64,000 nt of DNA from Streptomyces bikiniensis (GCA_000716465.1 JNWL01000015.1:82019-146018); one strand, 5' to 3'. Positions 9,894-19,553 are shown, counted from the first letter of the stretch. Notes: generated from the letters alone by a model not told the origin. Translations and numbers: made by a program.

Positions 9894-9922
9894 GGGGGTC
9901 CGGGGCAGCACCCCGGACCCCC
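9894..9922 (+). terminator. Terminator of hppD
   Basis: A perfect 12-bp GC stem (arms 9894-9905 and 9911-9922) with a CAGCA loop lies 30 bp after the stop. Confidence 0.75.
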
Positions 9923-10033
9923 TCGCCGCGCCACCGACCGGGCCGGCCCGGGCCCGGCCACCCACCGGCCCGGGTCCGGCCCCGGCGTTCCGGCGGGACA
10001 CGGGGCCCGCCCGGGACGCCACCCTTCAGGACG

Positions 10034-10077
10034 GCCGGGTACGCGCGCGCACCTGACCGCACGCGCGCGTACCCGGC
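10034..10077. terminator. Second long hairpin between hppD and the TPR gene
   Basis: Perfect 16-bp arms (10034-10049 and 10062-10077) of alternating CG flank a 12-base loop. It may act as a bidirectional terminator between the convergent genes. The rest of 9864-10203 holds no supported gene; a short ACCTGACCGCACGCGCGC sequence occurs at 10051 and again near 10112. Confidence 0.5.
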
Positions 10078-10203
10078 GCACAGGCCCTCCGCGTCACCGA
10101 TGCCATGGACCACCTGACCGCACGCGCGCACACCCGGCTCCCCGCCTCCCCGTACGCCGTCCCGAACCGCACGGCACGGCCCGCCCGTTCCCCCGCACCG
10201 CGC

Positions 10204-11628
10204 CTACGCGCGCGTACCCGGGCCCGCGGCCATCCTCTCCGTACGCGCGGCCCCCTCCCGCCCCACCCCCTCCGGCAGTTCGTCCGGCGGCTCACCCACC
10301 GCCGCGAGGGCCGCCGCCGCCCTCGGGGCGTGCAGGGGCGAGAAGGACGGGTGGATCCGCAGGGCCTCCGCCAGATGGCGGCGGGCCGGGCCCCGCAGGT
10401 CCAGCGCCCGCTCGATCTCGCCCCGGTGGTACGAGAAGAGGGCGCTCCGCAGCCCCTCGTCCGTGGCCCGCTTCGCGTACTCCAGGGCCTCCTCCGCCCG
10501 CCCCGACCGGAACAGCGCCCAGCCCAGCGCGTCCGCCACGCCCACCGAGCGGTGCCCGCGCGCCCACTCCGCCCGCAGCCGGACCACCGCAGCCGCCGGG
10601 TCGCCGTGGTCCGCGCCGAGCAGCCCCAGGGGCACCGCCGCCCGCGCCCACGTGCCCGTCCGCAGCCGCTCGTACAGGGCCCGCGCCTCCGCGTCCAGGC
10701 CCAGCGACTCGTGCAGCTCGCCCGCCTCCAGGACGTACTCCGGCAGCGGCAGCCGGGCCAGCGCCGCCCGCCACTCCCGCACCGCCTCCTCCGCGCGCCC
10801 CAGGGCCGCGAGCGCCCGCGCCCGGCCCGCGAGCGAGGGCCCGTGGCCCCGGACGAGCCGCAGCGCCGCCCCGTGCCGCTCCAGGGCCTCCTCCGGCTCG
10901 CCCCGCTCCCACGCCAGGTCCCCGAGCCTCCCCAGGGCCGCCGCCTTCTCCGCGTCCGCCTCCGCGAGCGCCACCGCGTCCAGGGCCGCCGCGTCCGCGT
11001 CCTCGCGCCAGCCCCGGTCGCGGTACGTCTGGGCGGCCCGCGCCCGCACCACCGCGCCCGCGTGCAGCTCCTCCAGCCGCTCCATCGCCTTGCGCGCCGA
11101 CCCGTACTCCCCGAGGCCGTTGTACGCGTCGATCAGGACCGGGTACACCGGCCAGCGCCCCGGCTCCGCCTTCCGCACCCGCTCGCCCCACTCCCGGGCG
11201 GTCCGCCAGTCGCCCCGCGCCCCCGCGAGGGCCCCCAGGCCCAGCTGCGCGGCCGTGTTGCCGCGCGCGGCGGGCCGCTCGGTCAGGGAGCGGCGCAGCG
11301 CCTCCTCGGCCCGCCCGTAGTCCCGTACGTCCCCGAGCCGCGTCCCGCGCTCCGTGTACGCCGCGCCCAGCTCCGCCCAGGACGCCCCGTCGTCCGGGTG
11401 GGCCCACAGCCACTTCTCCCGGTCCGCGATCAGCGCGGCCAGGTCCGGGAGCGCCGCCTGCGCGCCCGCACGGGCCGCGATCACCGCCCGCTCCGCCGGT
11501 CCCGGCGGGGGCGGCGTCCCCCGGCCGAGGATTTCCGGTGCGTACAGCAGCGCCGTCGCCGCGAGCACCGCGCCCGCGCCGGCGGCGAGGACCGTCCTCG
11601 ACACGTTCTGGCTCTCCACGGCACTCAC
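10204..11628 (-). CDS. Membrane-anchored tetratricopeptide repeat protein
   Basis: A 474-residue protein has one N-terminal transmembrane segment (VLAAGAGAVLAATALLYA, residues about 11-28), then a helical region of successive TPR-like units such as AWERGEPEEALERHGAALRL and ALGRAEEAVREWRAALARLP. TPR arrays bind proteins; the partner is unknown. The GTG at 11628 puts the membrane segment close to the N-terminus; an in-frame start further upstream would add Cys/Arg-rich sequence unlike a protein. It is divergent from the flavoprotein gene. Confidence 0.75.
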   Translation of the reverse strand: MSAVESQNVSRTVLAAGAGAVLAATALLYAPEILGRGTPPPPGPAERAVIAARAGAQAALPDLAALIADREKWLWAHPDDGASWAELGAAYTERGTRLGDVRDYGRAEEALRRSLTERPAARGNTAAQLGLGALAGARGDWRTAREWGERVRKAEPGRWPVYPVLIDAYNGLGEYGSARKAMERLEELHAGAVVRARAAQTYRDRGWREDADAAALDAVALAEADAEKAAALGRLGDLAWERGEPEEALERHGAALRLVRGHGPSLAGRARALAALGRAEEAVREWRAALARLPLPEYVLEAGELHESLGLDAEARALYERLRTGTWARAAVPLGLLGADHGDPAAAVVRLRAEWARGHRSVGVADALGWALFRSGRAEEALEYAKRATDEGLRSALFSYHRGEIERALDLRGPARRHLAEALRIHPSFSPLHAPRAAAALAAVGEPPDELPEGVGREGAARTERMAAGPGTRA

Positions 11629-11717
11629 TGTGCTCCCGGCCCCGCCCGGACGAAGAGCACACGGAGCGCTCGCTCCGGCAGGTTCACACCGATGGCCCCG
11701 GGTGCCACGCTGAACGC

Positions 11718-13121
11718 ATGGACGATCTCCAGACACCGCAGAAGGACGACCTCCGGTCACGGCTCCACGCGCGCCTGCTCGCCGGACTGCCCGCCGAGGC
11801 CCTGCTCACCGACCCGGACGTGACGGCCTCCTACGCCCACGACATGGCGAGCTTCTGCACGGCCGGCGCCCCCGCGGCCGTCGTGCTCCCGCGCACCGTG
11901 GAACAGGTCCAGCACGTCCTGCGGACCGCGACCGAACTCCGCGTCCCCGTCGTCCCGCAGGGCGCCCGCACCGGCCTGTCCGGCGGCGCCAACGCCTCCG
12001 ACGACTGCATCGTGCTCTCCCTGGTCAGGATGGACCGCATCCTGGAGATCGATCCCGTCGACCGGATCGCCGTCGTCGAACCGGGCGTGGTCAACGCCGT
12101 CCTGTCCCGGGCCGTCGCCGAACGGGGCCTGTACTACCCGCCGGACCCCTCCAGCTGGGAGACGTGCACCATCGGCGGCAACATCGGCACCGCCTCCGGC
12201 GGCCTGTGCTGCGTCAAGTACGGGGTCACCGCCGAGTACGTCCTCGGCCTCGACGTCGTCCTCGCCGACGGGCGGCTCCTGACCACCGGCCGCCGCACCG
12301 CCAAGGGCGTCGCCGGATACGACCTGACCCGGCTCTTCGTCGGCTCCGAGGGCAGCCTCGGCGTCGTCGTGAAGGCCGTCCTCGCCCTCAAGCCGCAGCC
12401 CCCGGCGCAGCTCGCGCTCGCCGCCGAGTTCCCCTCCGCCGCGGCCGCCTGCGCCGCCGTCTGCGCCATCATGGAGCGCGGCCACACCCCCTCGCTCCTC
12501 GAACTGATGGACCGTACGACCGTCCAGGCCGTCAACAGGATGGCGCGCATGGGTCTGCCCGACACCACCGAGGCGCTCCTCCTGTGCGCCTTCGACACCC
12601 CCGACCCGGCCGCCGACCTGGCCGCCGTCGGGGAGCTGTGCACGGCGGCGGGCGCCACCGAGGTCGTCCCGGCCGCCGACGCCGCCGAGTCCGAACTCCT
12701 CCTCCAGGCCCGCCGGCTCTCCCTCACCGCCCTGGAGACCATCAAGTCCGCCACGATGATCGACGACGTGTGCGTGCCCCGCACCCGGCTCGCCGAGATG
12801 CTCGACGGCACGGCGGCCGTCGCGGAGAAGTACGGCCTGACCATCGGCGTCTGCGCGCACGCGGGCGACGGCAACACCCATCCCGTCGTCTGCTTCGACC
12901 ACACCGACGAGGACGAGTCGCGCCGGGCCCGCGAGTCCTTCGACGAGATCATGGCGCTCGGGCTCGCCCTCGGCGGCACGATCACCGGCGAACACGGCGT
13001 CGGCGTCCTCAAGAAGGAGTGGCTGGCGCGCGAGTTGGGGCCGGTCGGCCTGGAGCTCCAGCGCGGGATCAAGGCGACCTTCGACCCCCTCGGCCTCCTC
13101 AACCCCGGCAAGCTCTTCTGA
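11718..13121 (+). CDS. FAD-binding oxidase/dehydrogenase, GlcD type
   Basis: A 467-residue protein has an N-terminal PCMH-type FAD domain (VPQGARTGLSGGANASDD, then IGGNIGTASGG) and a C-terminal cap domain (HAGDGNTHP, then GTITGEHGVGVLKKEW, ending NPGKLF). These are hallmarks of glycolate oxidase GlcD and D-lactate dehydrogenases. It oxidises a 2-hydroxy acid and passes electrons to an acceptor. No GlcE or GlcF subunit is adjacent, so D-lactate or another D-2-hydroxy acid is as likely as glycolate. No ribosome site precedes the ATG; CACGCT lies 6 bp upstream. Confidence 0.88.
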   Translation: MDDLQTPQKDDLRSRLHARLLAGLPAEALLTDPDVTASYAHDMASFCTAGAPAAVVLPRTVEQVQHVLRTATELRVPVVPQGARTGLSGGANASDDCIVLSLVRMDRILEIDPVDRIAVVEPGVVNAVLSRAVAERGLYYPPDPSSWETCTIGGNIGTASGGLCCVKYGVTAEYVLGLDVVLADGRLLTTGRRTAKGVAGYDLTRLFVGSEGSLGVVVKAVLALKPQPPAQLALAAEFPSAAAACAAVCAIMERGHTPSLLELMDRTTVQAVNRMARMGLPDTTEALLLCAFDTPDPAADLAAVGELCTAAGATEVVPAADAAESELLLQARRLSLTALETIKSATMIDDVCVPRTRLAEMLDGTAAVAEKYGLTIGVCAHAGDGNTHPVVCFDHTDEDESRRARESFDEIMALGLALGGTITGEHGVGVLKKEWLARELGPVGLELQRGIKATFDPLGLLNPGKLF

Positions 13122-13158
13122 ACCCTCCGAATCCTCCCGGAAGGGCGCGCGCACCGGA

Positions 13159-13650
13159 TCAGCGCTCGCCGTCCTGCGACTCGTCCGACGGCCACGGGTC
13201 GCGCAGCCACAGGTCGTCGGCGGCCACGGTGGCCGCCAGGAGTTCGGCGAGCCCGTCGTCGATGCCGAGCCGCTCCGACTCGGTGCCCGGCGGCACCGCG
13301 CGCAGGGTCCGCTCCAGCCAGGCGGACACCTGCGCGGACGGGGCCTCCAGGAGGGCGTCGCCGTCCGGGGAGGAGAGCGCCATCAGGACGACGCTGCGGT
13401 GGTCGACCTTGGTGGGCCAGATGCGGACGTCCCCGTGGCCGCAGGCCCGGAAGACGCCCTCCACGAGCAGTTCGCGCGCGAAGGTCCAGTGGACCGGGTG
13501 GTCCGTGCCGATGTGGAAGGTGACGTGGACGGCGTACGGGTCGTCGGTCCGGTAGGCGAGCCGCGCGGGCACCGGCACGGCGCGCTCGGGAGAGAGCACC
13601 AGCTTCAGCTCCAGCTCGCGCTCGACGGTGGTGTTGTCCGTGTTCTGCAT
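13159..13650 (-). CDS. ssgG: SsgA-like sporulation/cell-division regulator
   Basis: A 163-residue protein contains ELKLVLSPERAVPVPARLAY, YAVHVTFHIG and VHWTFARELLVEG, all typical of the actinobacterial SsgA-like proteins that position septa and remodel peptidoglycan during sporulation. The ATG has GAAGGAG 8 bp upstream. The symbol is proposed from context: from memory S. coelicolor ssgG (SCO2924) lies in the same neighbourhood of hppD, RDD proteins and an M6 protease. By sequence alone another SALP paralogue cannot be excluded. Confidence 0.8.
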   Translation of the reverse strand: MQNTDNTTVERELELKLVLSPERAVPVPARLAYRTDDPYAVHVTFHIGTDHPVHWTFARELLVEGVFRACGHGDVRIWPTKVDHRSVVLMALSSPDGDALLEAPSAQVSAWLERTLRAVPPGTESERLGIDDGLAELLAATVAADDLWLRDPWPSDESQDGER

Positions 13651-13731
13651 GGTCGTACTCCTTCTCGCGGAAGGCCCCGGGTGGGCCTTCACCAGGAGAG
13701 AGCGGGGTGCCCGCGACTCATTACGCGACTT

Positions 13732-13770
13732 CGGGAAGTTTTTTCGGGAAGTTTTTTCGGGAAGTTTTTT
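13732..13770. repeat. Three perfect 13-bp tandem repeats upstream of ssgG
   Basis: The unit CGGGAAGTTTTTT occurs three times without gaps, about 80-120 bp upstream of the ssg start and in the divergent promoter region. The T6 tracts stand out strongly in this GC-rich sequence. Confidence 0.85.
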
Positions 13771-14006
13771 CCGGCCCGTGTGCCCGTGGAACTCCCGGGC
13801 ATGCTTCTCGGGACGAGAGAGCCGCAGGCGTCGGCCCGAGCATCACGGAGAGTGATCGATTCCGGGGCGTGTCGCTCGAAGGCGGCCTTTCTCGCGGGCT
13901 CTTTCTTCCCTCGGCGACGTTCTTCGTTACTGTCATCCCTGGGCGCGGCACGCCCGGCGCGCTGCCGTGCGGATCAAAGGCGTTGTGACTGAACGGAGTC
14001 GGGGCA

Positions 14007-15596
14007 GTGGCTACTCCTCCTGGAGGCGGCGGAGAGGTACCGCAGGCGGGGTACTACCCGGACCCGTCCATTCCCGGATACATCCGGTACTGGAACGGGG
14101 GCGCGTGGGTCCCCGGCACGAGCCGGCCCGCCCCCTCGGACGGCGACGTCCCGGCCCACCCGCCCGCCGCCGCGGTCCCGGCCGGCCCGGTCCTGGCCCC
14201 CGGCCCCGCGCCCGCCCCGACCCCGGCCGCCGCTCCCGAACGGCCCGCCGCCTCCGTACCGGCCCAGGGACAGGCCCCGGCCCCGACTTCGAGCCGACCG
14301 CAGCCACAGCCGCAGGCCCCGGCCCAGGAGCAGCCCCGGGCGCACGTGCCCGCCCAGGCCCAGGCGCCCGCTCCGGCCCCCGCGCCCGTGGCCGCGCAGC
14401 CCCGGTCCGAGTCCCCGGCACCCGCCCGGACGCCCGCGCCCGCCCCCGTACCCACCGTGGAGGAGACCGGCCCCGTCTTCCTCGACGAGGAGCCGGCCCC
14501 GGCGGAGCCCGCCTCGGCCTGGCAGGCGGACACCTCCCGGCAGACCGGGTTCGGCGGCGACCGCGACCGGAAGGTCTCCTGGGGCGCGCCCCGCACCCCC
14601 GACCCGCGCACCCCGGCGGAGTGGCCGGTGGCGGGCGAGCAGGCCGAGGCGCCGGCACCGGTCCAGGAGCAGCCCCCGGCGGACCCCCGCCCGACCGGGG
14701 GAGCCGCGCGCCTCGGCGGCATGCCGGTCACCCCGATCCCCACCCCGGCGCCCCAGCCCCGGCCGACCCCGGAGCCCGCCCCGGCTCCCGCTCCCGCCCC
14801 CTCCTGGGCCCAGGCGCAGGCACAAGCCCAGGCCCAGCAGTCCCAGGCCCAGGCGCAGGCACAAGCCCAGGCCCAGCAGTCCCAGGCCCAGGCGCAGCCT
14901 CAGTCACAGGCACAAGCTCAGGCCCAGCAGCCCCAGGCTCAGGCGCAGCCCCAGCCGCAGGCACAAGCCCAAGCCCAGCAGCCCCAGGCACAGCCCCAGC
15001 AGCCCCAGGCACAGCCCCAGCCCCAGCCCCAACAGCCCCAGGAGCAGCAGCCGGTCGTCCCCTGGAAGCCGCCGGTCGAGGACCCCTTCCTCCAGGCGGC
15101 CCGCGCGCAGGCCTCCGCGCGCCCCGCCGGACTCGGCAGGCGCCTGGTCGCCCGCGTGATCGACTCCGTCGTCACGGGCGCGCTCGCCGGCGCGGCCGCC
15201 TACCCCTTCGTGACCGCCGCGCTCGACCACATCGAGGGCAAGATCGAGGCGGCCCGGCAGTCCGGGACCACCGTCCAGGTCTGGCTGGTGGACTCGACCA
15301 CCTCCGTCCAGTTCGGCACCGTCCTCGCCGTGCTGCTCGTCATCGGGCTCCTGTACGAGGTGCTGCCGACCGCCAAGTGGGGCCGCACCCTCGGCAAGAA
15401 GCTCTGCGGCATCCAGGTGCGGGACATCGAGGCGCACGAGCCGCCGACGTTCGGCGGGGCCCTGAAGCGCTGGCTGGTCTACGGCGTCCTGGGCCTCCTG
15501 GCCGTCGGCGTCCTCAACGTCCTGTGGTGCGTCTTCGACCGTCCCTGGCGCCAGTGCTGGCACGACAAGGCGGCCCGCACCTTCGTGGCGCGCTGA
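14007..15596 (+). CDS. RDD-family membrane protein with DUF2510-like head and Ala/Gln/Pro linker
   Basis: A 529-residue protein opens with a DUF2510-type WW-like module (GYYPDPSIPGYIRYWNGGAW, residues 15-34). A very long Pro/Ala-rich linker follows, with an AQ/PQ repeat tract encoded at about 14810-15040. The end is an RDD domain (LGRRLVARVIDSVV, GRTLGKKLCGIQV and a terminal CWHDKAARTFV) with three hydrophobic segments. RDD proteins are integral membrane proteins of largely unknown or transport function. The GTG has GGAG 8 bp upstream. It is followed in the same direction by a second RDD gene. Confidence 0.8.
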   Translation: MATPPGGGGEVPQAGYYPDPSIPGYIRYWNGGAWVPGTSRPAPSDGDVPAHPPAAAVPAGPVLAPGPAPAPTPAAAPERPAASVPAQGQAPAPTSSRPQPQPQAPAQEQPRAHVPAQAQAPAPAPAPVAAQPRSESPAPARTPAPAPVPTVEETGPVFLDEEPAPAEPASAWQADTSRQTGFGGDRDRKVSWGAPRTPDPRTPAEWPVAGEQAEAPAPVQEQPPADPRPTGGAARLGGMPVTPIPTPAPQPRPTPEPAPAPAPAPSWAQAQAQAQAQQSQAQAQAQAQAQQSQAQAQPQSQAQAQAQQPQAQAQPQPQAQAQAQQPQAQPQQPQAQPQPQPQQPQEQQPVVPWKPPVEDPFLQAARAQASARPAGLGRRLVARVIDSVVTGALAGAAAYPFVTAALDHIEGKIEAARQSGTTVQVWLVDSTTSVQFGTVLAVLLVIGLLYEVLPTAKWGRTLGKKLCGIQVRDIEAHEPPTFGGALKRWLVYGVLGLLAVGVLNVLWCVFDRPWRQCWHDKAARTFVAR

Positions 15597-15681
15597 GCCG
15601 GCGGGGGCCGGGCCGGTGCCGGGTCCCCCGAACGGGCGGTGATTCCTTGCGGGGGCGTCCCGCCCGGGATGCACTGCCCCC

Positions 15682-16413
15682 ATGAGCACCGACCAGCCGC
15701 CGCCCGGTCCGCCGCCCGACGACGACCCGTTCCGCAAGAGGCCGCAGGAGCCCCCGCCGTCCGCCGGCGGCCAGCCGCCGCCCGCCGGTCCGCCCCCCGG
15801 GGGCCCGCCGCCGGGCGGCCCGCCCCCGCCCGGGAACCCGTACGGCTCCCCGTACGGCGGCGGAGGCTCCCCGTACGACAACATGCCCCCGCCCCCGCCC
15901 CCGTACGGCGGCGGGTACGGCGGGACCGATCCGCTCGCCGGGATGCCGCCGCTCGCGGACTCCGGCCGGCGCATCCTCGCCCGGCTCATCGACTGGATCA
16001 TCGTCGCGGTGCCGCTCGCGATCATCGGCATCCCGTTCAAGGTCTACGACCGGGTGTCGTCCGACGAGGACTTCGGCGACGCGGTCAACAGCTTCAACGG
16101 CGGGGGGCAGCTGGTCTTCCAGCTCATCACGATCGTCGCGTACGTCGCCTACGACACGATCCTGACGGCCAGGAACGGCCAGACCCTCGGCAAGAAGCTG
16201 ATGAAGCTGCGGGTCGCGATGCTCAACGACGGGTCGACGCCCCCGATGAGCCAGTCGCTGCTGCGCGCCGTCGTGCTGTGGCTGCCCGCGCTGATCTGCT
16301 GCGCCTGCCTGTGGCCGCTGCTCCTGCTGATCCTGATCCTGGTGGACAAGCCGTACAAACAGGGTCTGCACGACAAGGCGGCGAAGACGGTGGTGGTCTC
16401 CGCCCCGCGGTAG
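15682..16413 (+). CDS. RDD-family membrane protein with Pro/Gly-rich N-terminus
   Basis: A 243-residue protein has a Pro/Gly-rich cytoplasmic N-terminus (residues 1-90) followed by an RDD domain: SGRRILARLIDWIIVAVPL, NGQTLGKKLMKLRVAML, a cysteine-containing hydrophobic helix (ALICCACLWPLLLLILIL) and a terminal HDKAAKTVVV. It is a paralogue of the preceding gene, 85 bp away, so a tandem duplication with divergent linkers is likely. The function is not known. Confidence 0.8.
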   Translation: MSTDQPPPGPPPDDDPFRKRPQEPPPSAGGQPPPAGPPPGGPPPGGPPPPGNPYGSPYGGGGSPYDNMPPPPPPYGGGYGGTDPLAGMPPLADSGRRILARLIDWIIVAVPLAIIGIPFKVYDRVSSDEDFGDAVNSFNGGGQLVFQLITIVAYVAYDTILTARNGQTLGKKLMKLRVAMLNDGSTPPMSQSLLRAVVLWLPALICCACLWPLLLLILILVDKPYKQGLHDKAAKTVVVSAPR

Positions 16414-16431
16414 GGCCCCGCGCCGCCGACG

Positions 16432-16719
16432 TCACGAACCGATCCGGGTCCCGGTCCTCCCGCCCACGCGCGCGGCCGGCACCCGGATCTCCTCTTTCCC
16501 GGGGACCTCGCCGGCGGACCGAACCGGTGCCGAGGTCTTGACGGACCCCGTCCGCCCCGGCATCGTCACCGCCACGAGGACGCCGAGCAGCAGTCCGGCG
16601 GCGCAGGACGCGGCGATGCCGGGGAGCGCCGTCGCACCGGAGAGCAGCAGCAGGGCGACGGTCGCGAGGACGACGGTGGCCGAACCGTAGGTGAGCTGTG
16701 CGGCGTTCGGACGCTGCAT
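16432..16719 (-). CDS. Small two-helix membrane protein
   Basis: A 95-residue protein has two hydrophobic segments (residues about 12-27 and 30-52) and a basic C-terminal tail. It is convergent with the RDD gene. The ATG at 16719 is chosen because GAGGGG lies upstream and longer starts add unlikely sequence. No family was recognised; conservation in the hppD-ssgG neighbourhood should be checked. Confidence 0.55.
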   Translation of the reverse strand: MQRPNAAQLTYGSATVVLATVALLLLSGATALPGIAASCAAGLLLGVLVAVTMPGRTGSVKTSAPVRSAGEVPGKEEIRVPAARVGGRTGTRIGS

Positions 16720-17044
16720 GACGAGTACCCGCCCCTCAAGACATCGCTGCGACTCTACGACGGTGGATGCCCGGGGGGAACGAGGGGTAAGCGCGACCTC
16801 ACCCGGCGCCGGTGCACGGGGGGCGCACAGGGTCATGTGATCGTCAAAAATCCTTCGCGGTGCGCCCGCCGGACGTCCGATTACCGGAAAACCGCTCCCG
16901 CATAGTGCAGTTGGTGTGCGCAAGTCAAGATCTGTCTTTTCTCGGCTCACTCCGGTCGAATGTCGTCACTTGTGACGCGCGACCCGCCGGGCGGACACCC
17001 CACCTTCGGTCCGTGAGTGCGGGCGCCGGGGAGGACTACATCAA
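16720..17044. other. Intergenic region before the M6 protease
   Basis: This 325-bp region contains no supported gene. It is locally AT-richer near 16840-16960 and has a small inverted repeat, GTCACTTGTGAC, around 16965-16976, which might be a regulator site for the protease or the divergent membrane-protein gene. Confidence 0.35.
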
Positions 17045-19492
17045 GTGACCAACAGACGACGGGCGATCAGAACGTCCGCAGTCGTCGTGGCGCTCGCGGC
17101 CACCGCCGCCACCGCCTCGACGTTCACCACCGCGTGGGCCCACAACGACGGCAACGTCACGCCGGCCGACGTCCGCCACGACCCGGCGCCCAACGCGCCC
17201 GGCGCGGGCATCGACAAGACGGCGGTCGACCACGACCTCGAGGGCCCCTTCAGCGAGCAGCAGCAGAAGCAGCGCAAGGCCGCCCTGGAGCAGGTGCTCA
17301 GCGGCAAGAAGAAGGTCGAGCGCCGCGGTGGTTCCCAGGTCGTCAAGCTCGACAGCAAGAAGTACGTCGAGCTGGGCCGCGAGAAGACCGACAAGATCTT
17401 CACGATCCTCGTCGAGTTCGGCGACAAGGTGGACAACACCACCCTGGTCGACCGCGCCGACGACGACACGACCGAGCCGAAGCCGAAGTTCGGCGGCACG
17501 CCCGGCCCGCTGCACAACAAGATAGCCAAGCCGAACCGCAAGAACGACAACTCCACGGCCTGGCAGAAGGACTACAACCAGGCGCACTTCCAGGACCTGT
17601 ACTTCGGGACCGGCAAGGACGCCAAGGGGCAGCCCAAGCAGTCGCTGAAGACCTACTACGAGAAGACCTCCTCCGGCCGTTACTCGGTCGAGGGCACGGT
17701 CTCCGACTGGGTCAAGGTCGAGTACAACGAGGCCCGTTACGGCTCGAACTACTGCGGCAACAGCAACTGCGCCAACGTCTGGGACGCCGTCCGCGACGGT
17801 GTCACCGCGTGGACCGCCGACCAGAAGGCCAAGGGCCGCACCGACGCCCAGATCAAGGCCGACCTGGCGCAGTACGACCAGTGGGACCGGTACGACTTCG
17901 ACGGCGACGGCAACTTCAACGAGGCCGACGGCTACATCGACCACTTCCAGATCGTCCACGCGGGCGAGGACGAGTCGGCGGGCGGCGGCGCCCAGGGCGG
18001 CGACGCCCTGTGGGCCCACCGCTGGTACGCGTACGGCACCGACGCGGGCAAGACCGGCCCGGCGAACAACAAGGCCGGCGGCACGCAGATCGGCAACTCC
18101 GGCATCTGGGTCGGCGACTACACGATGCAGCCGGAGAACGGCGGCCTCGGCGTCTTCGCGCACGAGTACGGCCACGACCTCGGCCTGCCGGACCTGTACG
18201 ACACCTCCGGCCTCCCCGGCGCCGAGAACTCGACCGGCTTCTGGTCGCTCATGTCCTCCGGCTCCTGGCTCGGCCGCGGCAAGGACGCCATCGGCGACCT
18301 GCCCGGCGACATGACCGCCTGGGACAAGCTCCAGCTCGGCTGGCTGAACTACACCAAGGTCGCCGACGAGGCCCGCAAGTGGAACTCCACCCACAAGCTG
18401 GGCGTCGCCGCGTACAACACCAAGAACCCGCAGGCGCTCGTCGTCGAGCTGCCGAAGAAGCAGGTCACCACCGAGATCGTCGCGCCCGCCGAGGGCAACA
18501 CGCAGTGGTGGAGCGGCATGGGTGACGACCTCAAGAACACCCTGACCCGCTCGGTCGACCTCACCGGCAAGACGTCCGCCTCCCTGGAGCTCCAGGGCTG
18601 GTACGACATCGAGCTCGACTACGACTACCTGTACGCCGAGGTCTCGACCGACGGCGGCTCCAACTGGACCGCCCTGGACGGCACCGCCGACGGCAAGCAG
18701 ATCCCGCGCGACGCCAGCGGCGCCCCGGCGCTGACCGACGTCTCCGGCGCCCACAAGAAGCTCGTCTACGACCTGAACGCGTACGCGGGCAAGAAGTTCG
18801 ACCTCCGCTTCCGCTACCAGACGGACGGCGGCGCGGGCGGCAAGGGCTTCACCGCCGACGCCGTCACCGTGAAGGCCGACGGCGCCGCCGTGTTCTCCGA
18901 CAACGTCGAGAACGGCGACAACGGCTGGGCCGCCAAGGGCTTCTCCCGCGTCGGCAAGGGCTTCACCAAGGCGTACGAGCAGTACTACATCGCCGAGAAC
19001 CGCCAGTACGTCTCGTACGACGAGACCCTGAAGGTCGGCCCGTACAACTTCGGGTTCACCGGCGAGAAGTCCACCTGGGTCGAGCACTACCCGTACCAGA
19101 ACGGCCTGCTCATCTGGAAGTGGGACCTCTCCCAGAAGGACAACAACACCGCGGTCCACCCGGGCCAGGGCCTGATCCTTCCGGTCGACGCCCACCCGGC
19201 CCCGCTGAAGTGGAAGGACGGCACCCTGATGCGCAACCGCGTCCAGGCGTACGACTCCACCTTCGGCACCTTCCGGACCGACGCCCTCCAGCTCCACAAG
19301 GCGGACGTCGCGACCTTCGTGCCGTCGCTCAAGGGCAACCCGGTCTTCGACGACCGGAAGGGCACCTACTGGTACAAGGAGACCGAGCGCGCCGGTGTGA
19401 AGGTAACTGACACCAACACCAAGATCGAGGTCGTCAAGGAGCCGAAGAACGGCGAGACGATCACGGTCCGCGTGGGTCCGTCCACGAAGTAA
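17045..19492 (+). CDS. Secreted M6 metalloprotease (immune inhibitor A family)
   Basis: An 815-residue exoenzyme has an N-terminal signal peptide (residues 1-32, hydrophobic core SAVVVALAATAATASTF). A pro-region follows, then the zinc site HEYGH at residues 373-377 within FAHEYGHDLGLPDLYD, the M6 HExxHxxGxxD pattern. The C-terminal half is beta-rich, with two carbohydrate-binding or MAM-like repeats typical of InhA proteins. It cleaves extracellular proteins. The GTG is preceded by GAGG. In Streptomyces such proteases are often under developmental control; the operator is not visible. Confidence 0.93.
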   Translation: MTNRRRAIRTSAVVVALAATAATASTFTTAWAHNDGNVTPADVRHDPAPNAPGAGIDKTAVDHDLEGPFSEQQQKQRKAALEQVLSGKKKVERRGGSQVVKLDSKKYVELGREKTDKIFTILVEFGDKVDNTTLVDRADDDTTEPKPKFGGTPGPLHNKIAKPNRKNDNSTAWQKDYNQAHFQDLYFGTGKDAKGQPKQSLKTYYEKTSSGRYSVEGTVSDWVKVEYNEARYGSNYCGNSNCANVWDAVRDGVTAWTADQKAKGRTDAQIKADLAQYDQWDRYDFDGDGNFNEADGYIDHFQIVHAGEDESAGGGAQGGDALWAHRWYAYGTDAGKTGPANNKAGGTQIGNSGIWVGDYTMQPENGGLGVFAHEYGHDLGLPDLYDTSGLPGAENSTGFWSLMSSGSWLGRGKDAIGDLPGDMTAWDKLQLGWLNYTKVADEARKWNSTHKLGVAAYNTKNPQALVVELPKKQVTTEIVAPAEGNTQWWSGMGDDLKNTLTRSVDLTGKTSASLELQGWYDIELDYDYLYAEVSTDGGSNWTALDGTADGKQIPRDASGAPALTDVSGAHKKLVYDLNAYAGKKFDLRFRYQTDGGAGGKGFTADAVTVKADGAAVFSDNVENGDNGWAAKGFSRVGKGFTKAYEQYYIAENRQYVSYDETLKVGPYNFGFTGEKSTWVEHYPYQNGLLIWKWDLSQKDNNTAVHPGQGLILPVDAHPAPLKWKDGTLMRNRVQAYDSTFGTFRTDALQLHKADVATFVPSLKGNPVFDDRKGTYWYKETERAGVKVTDTNTKIEVVKEPKNGETITVRVGPSTK

Positions 19493-19517
19493 AAGGTAAA
19501 ACAGCAGGTCAAAGCAT

Positions 19518-19553
19518 GATCGGCCGTCGCCCTCTAGCGGGCGGCGGCCGATC
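19518..19553 (+). terminator. Terminator of the M6 protease gene
   Basis: 15-bp arms (19518-19532 and 19539-19553, one G-U pair) with a 6-base loop are followed by GTGTTTA. Confidence 0.75.
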
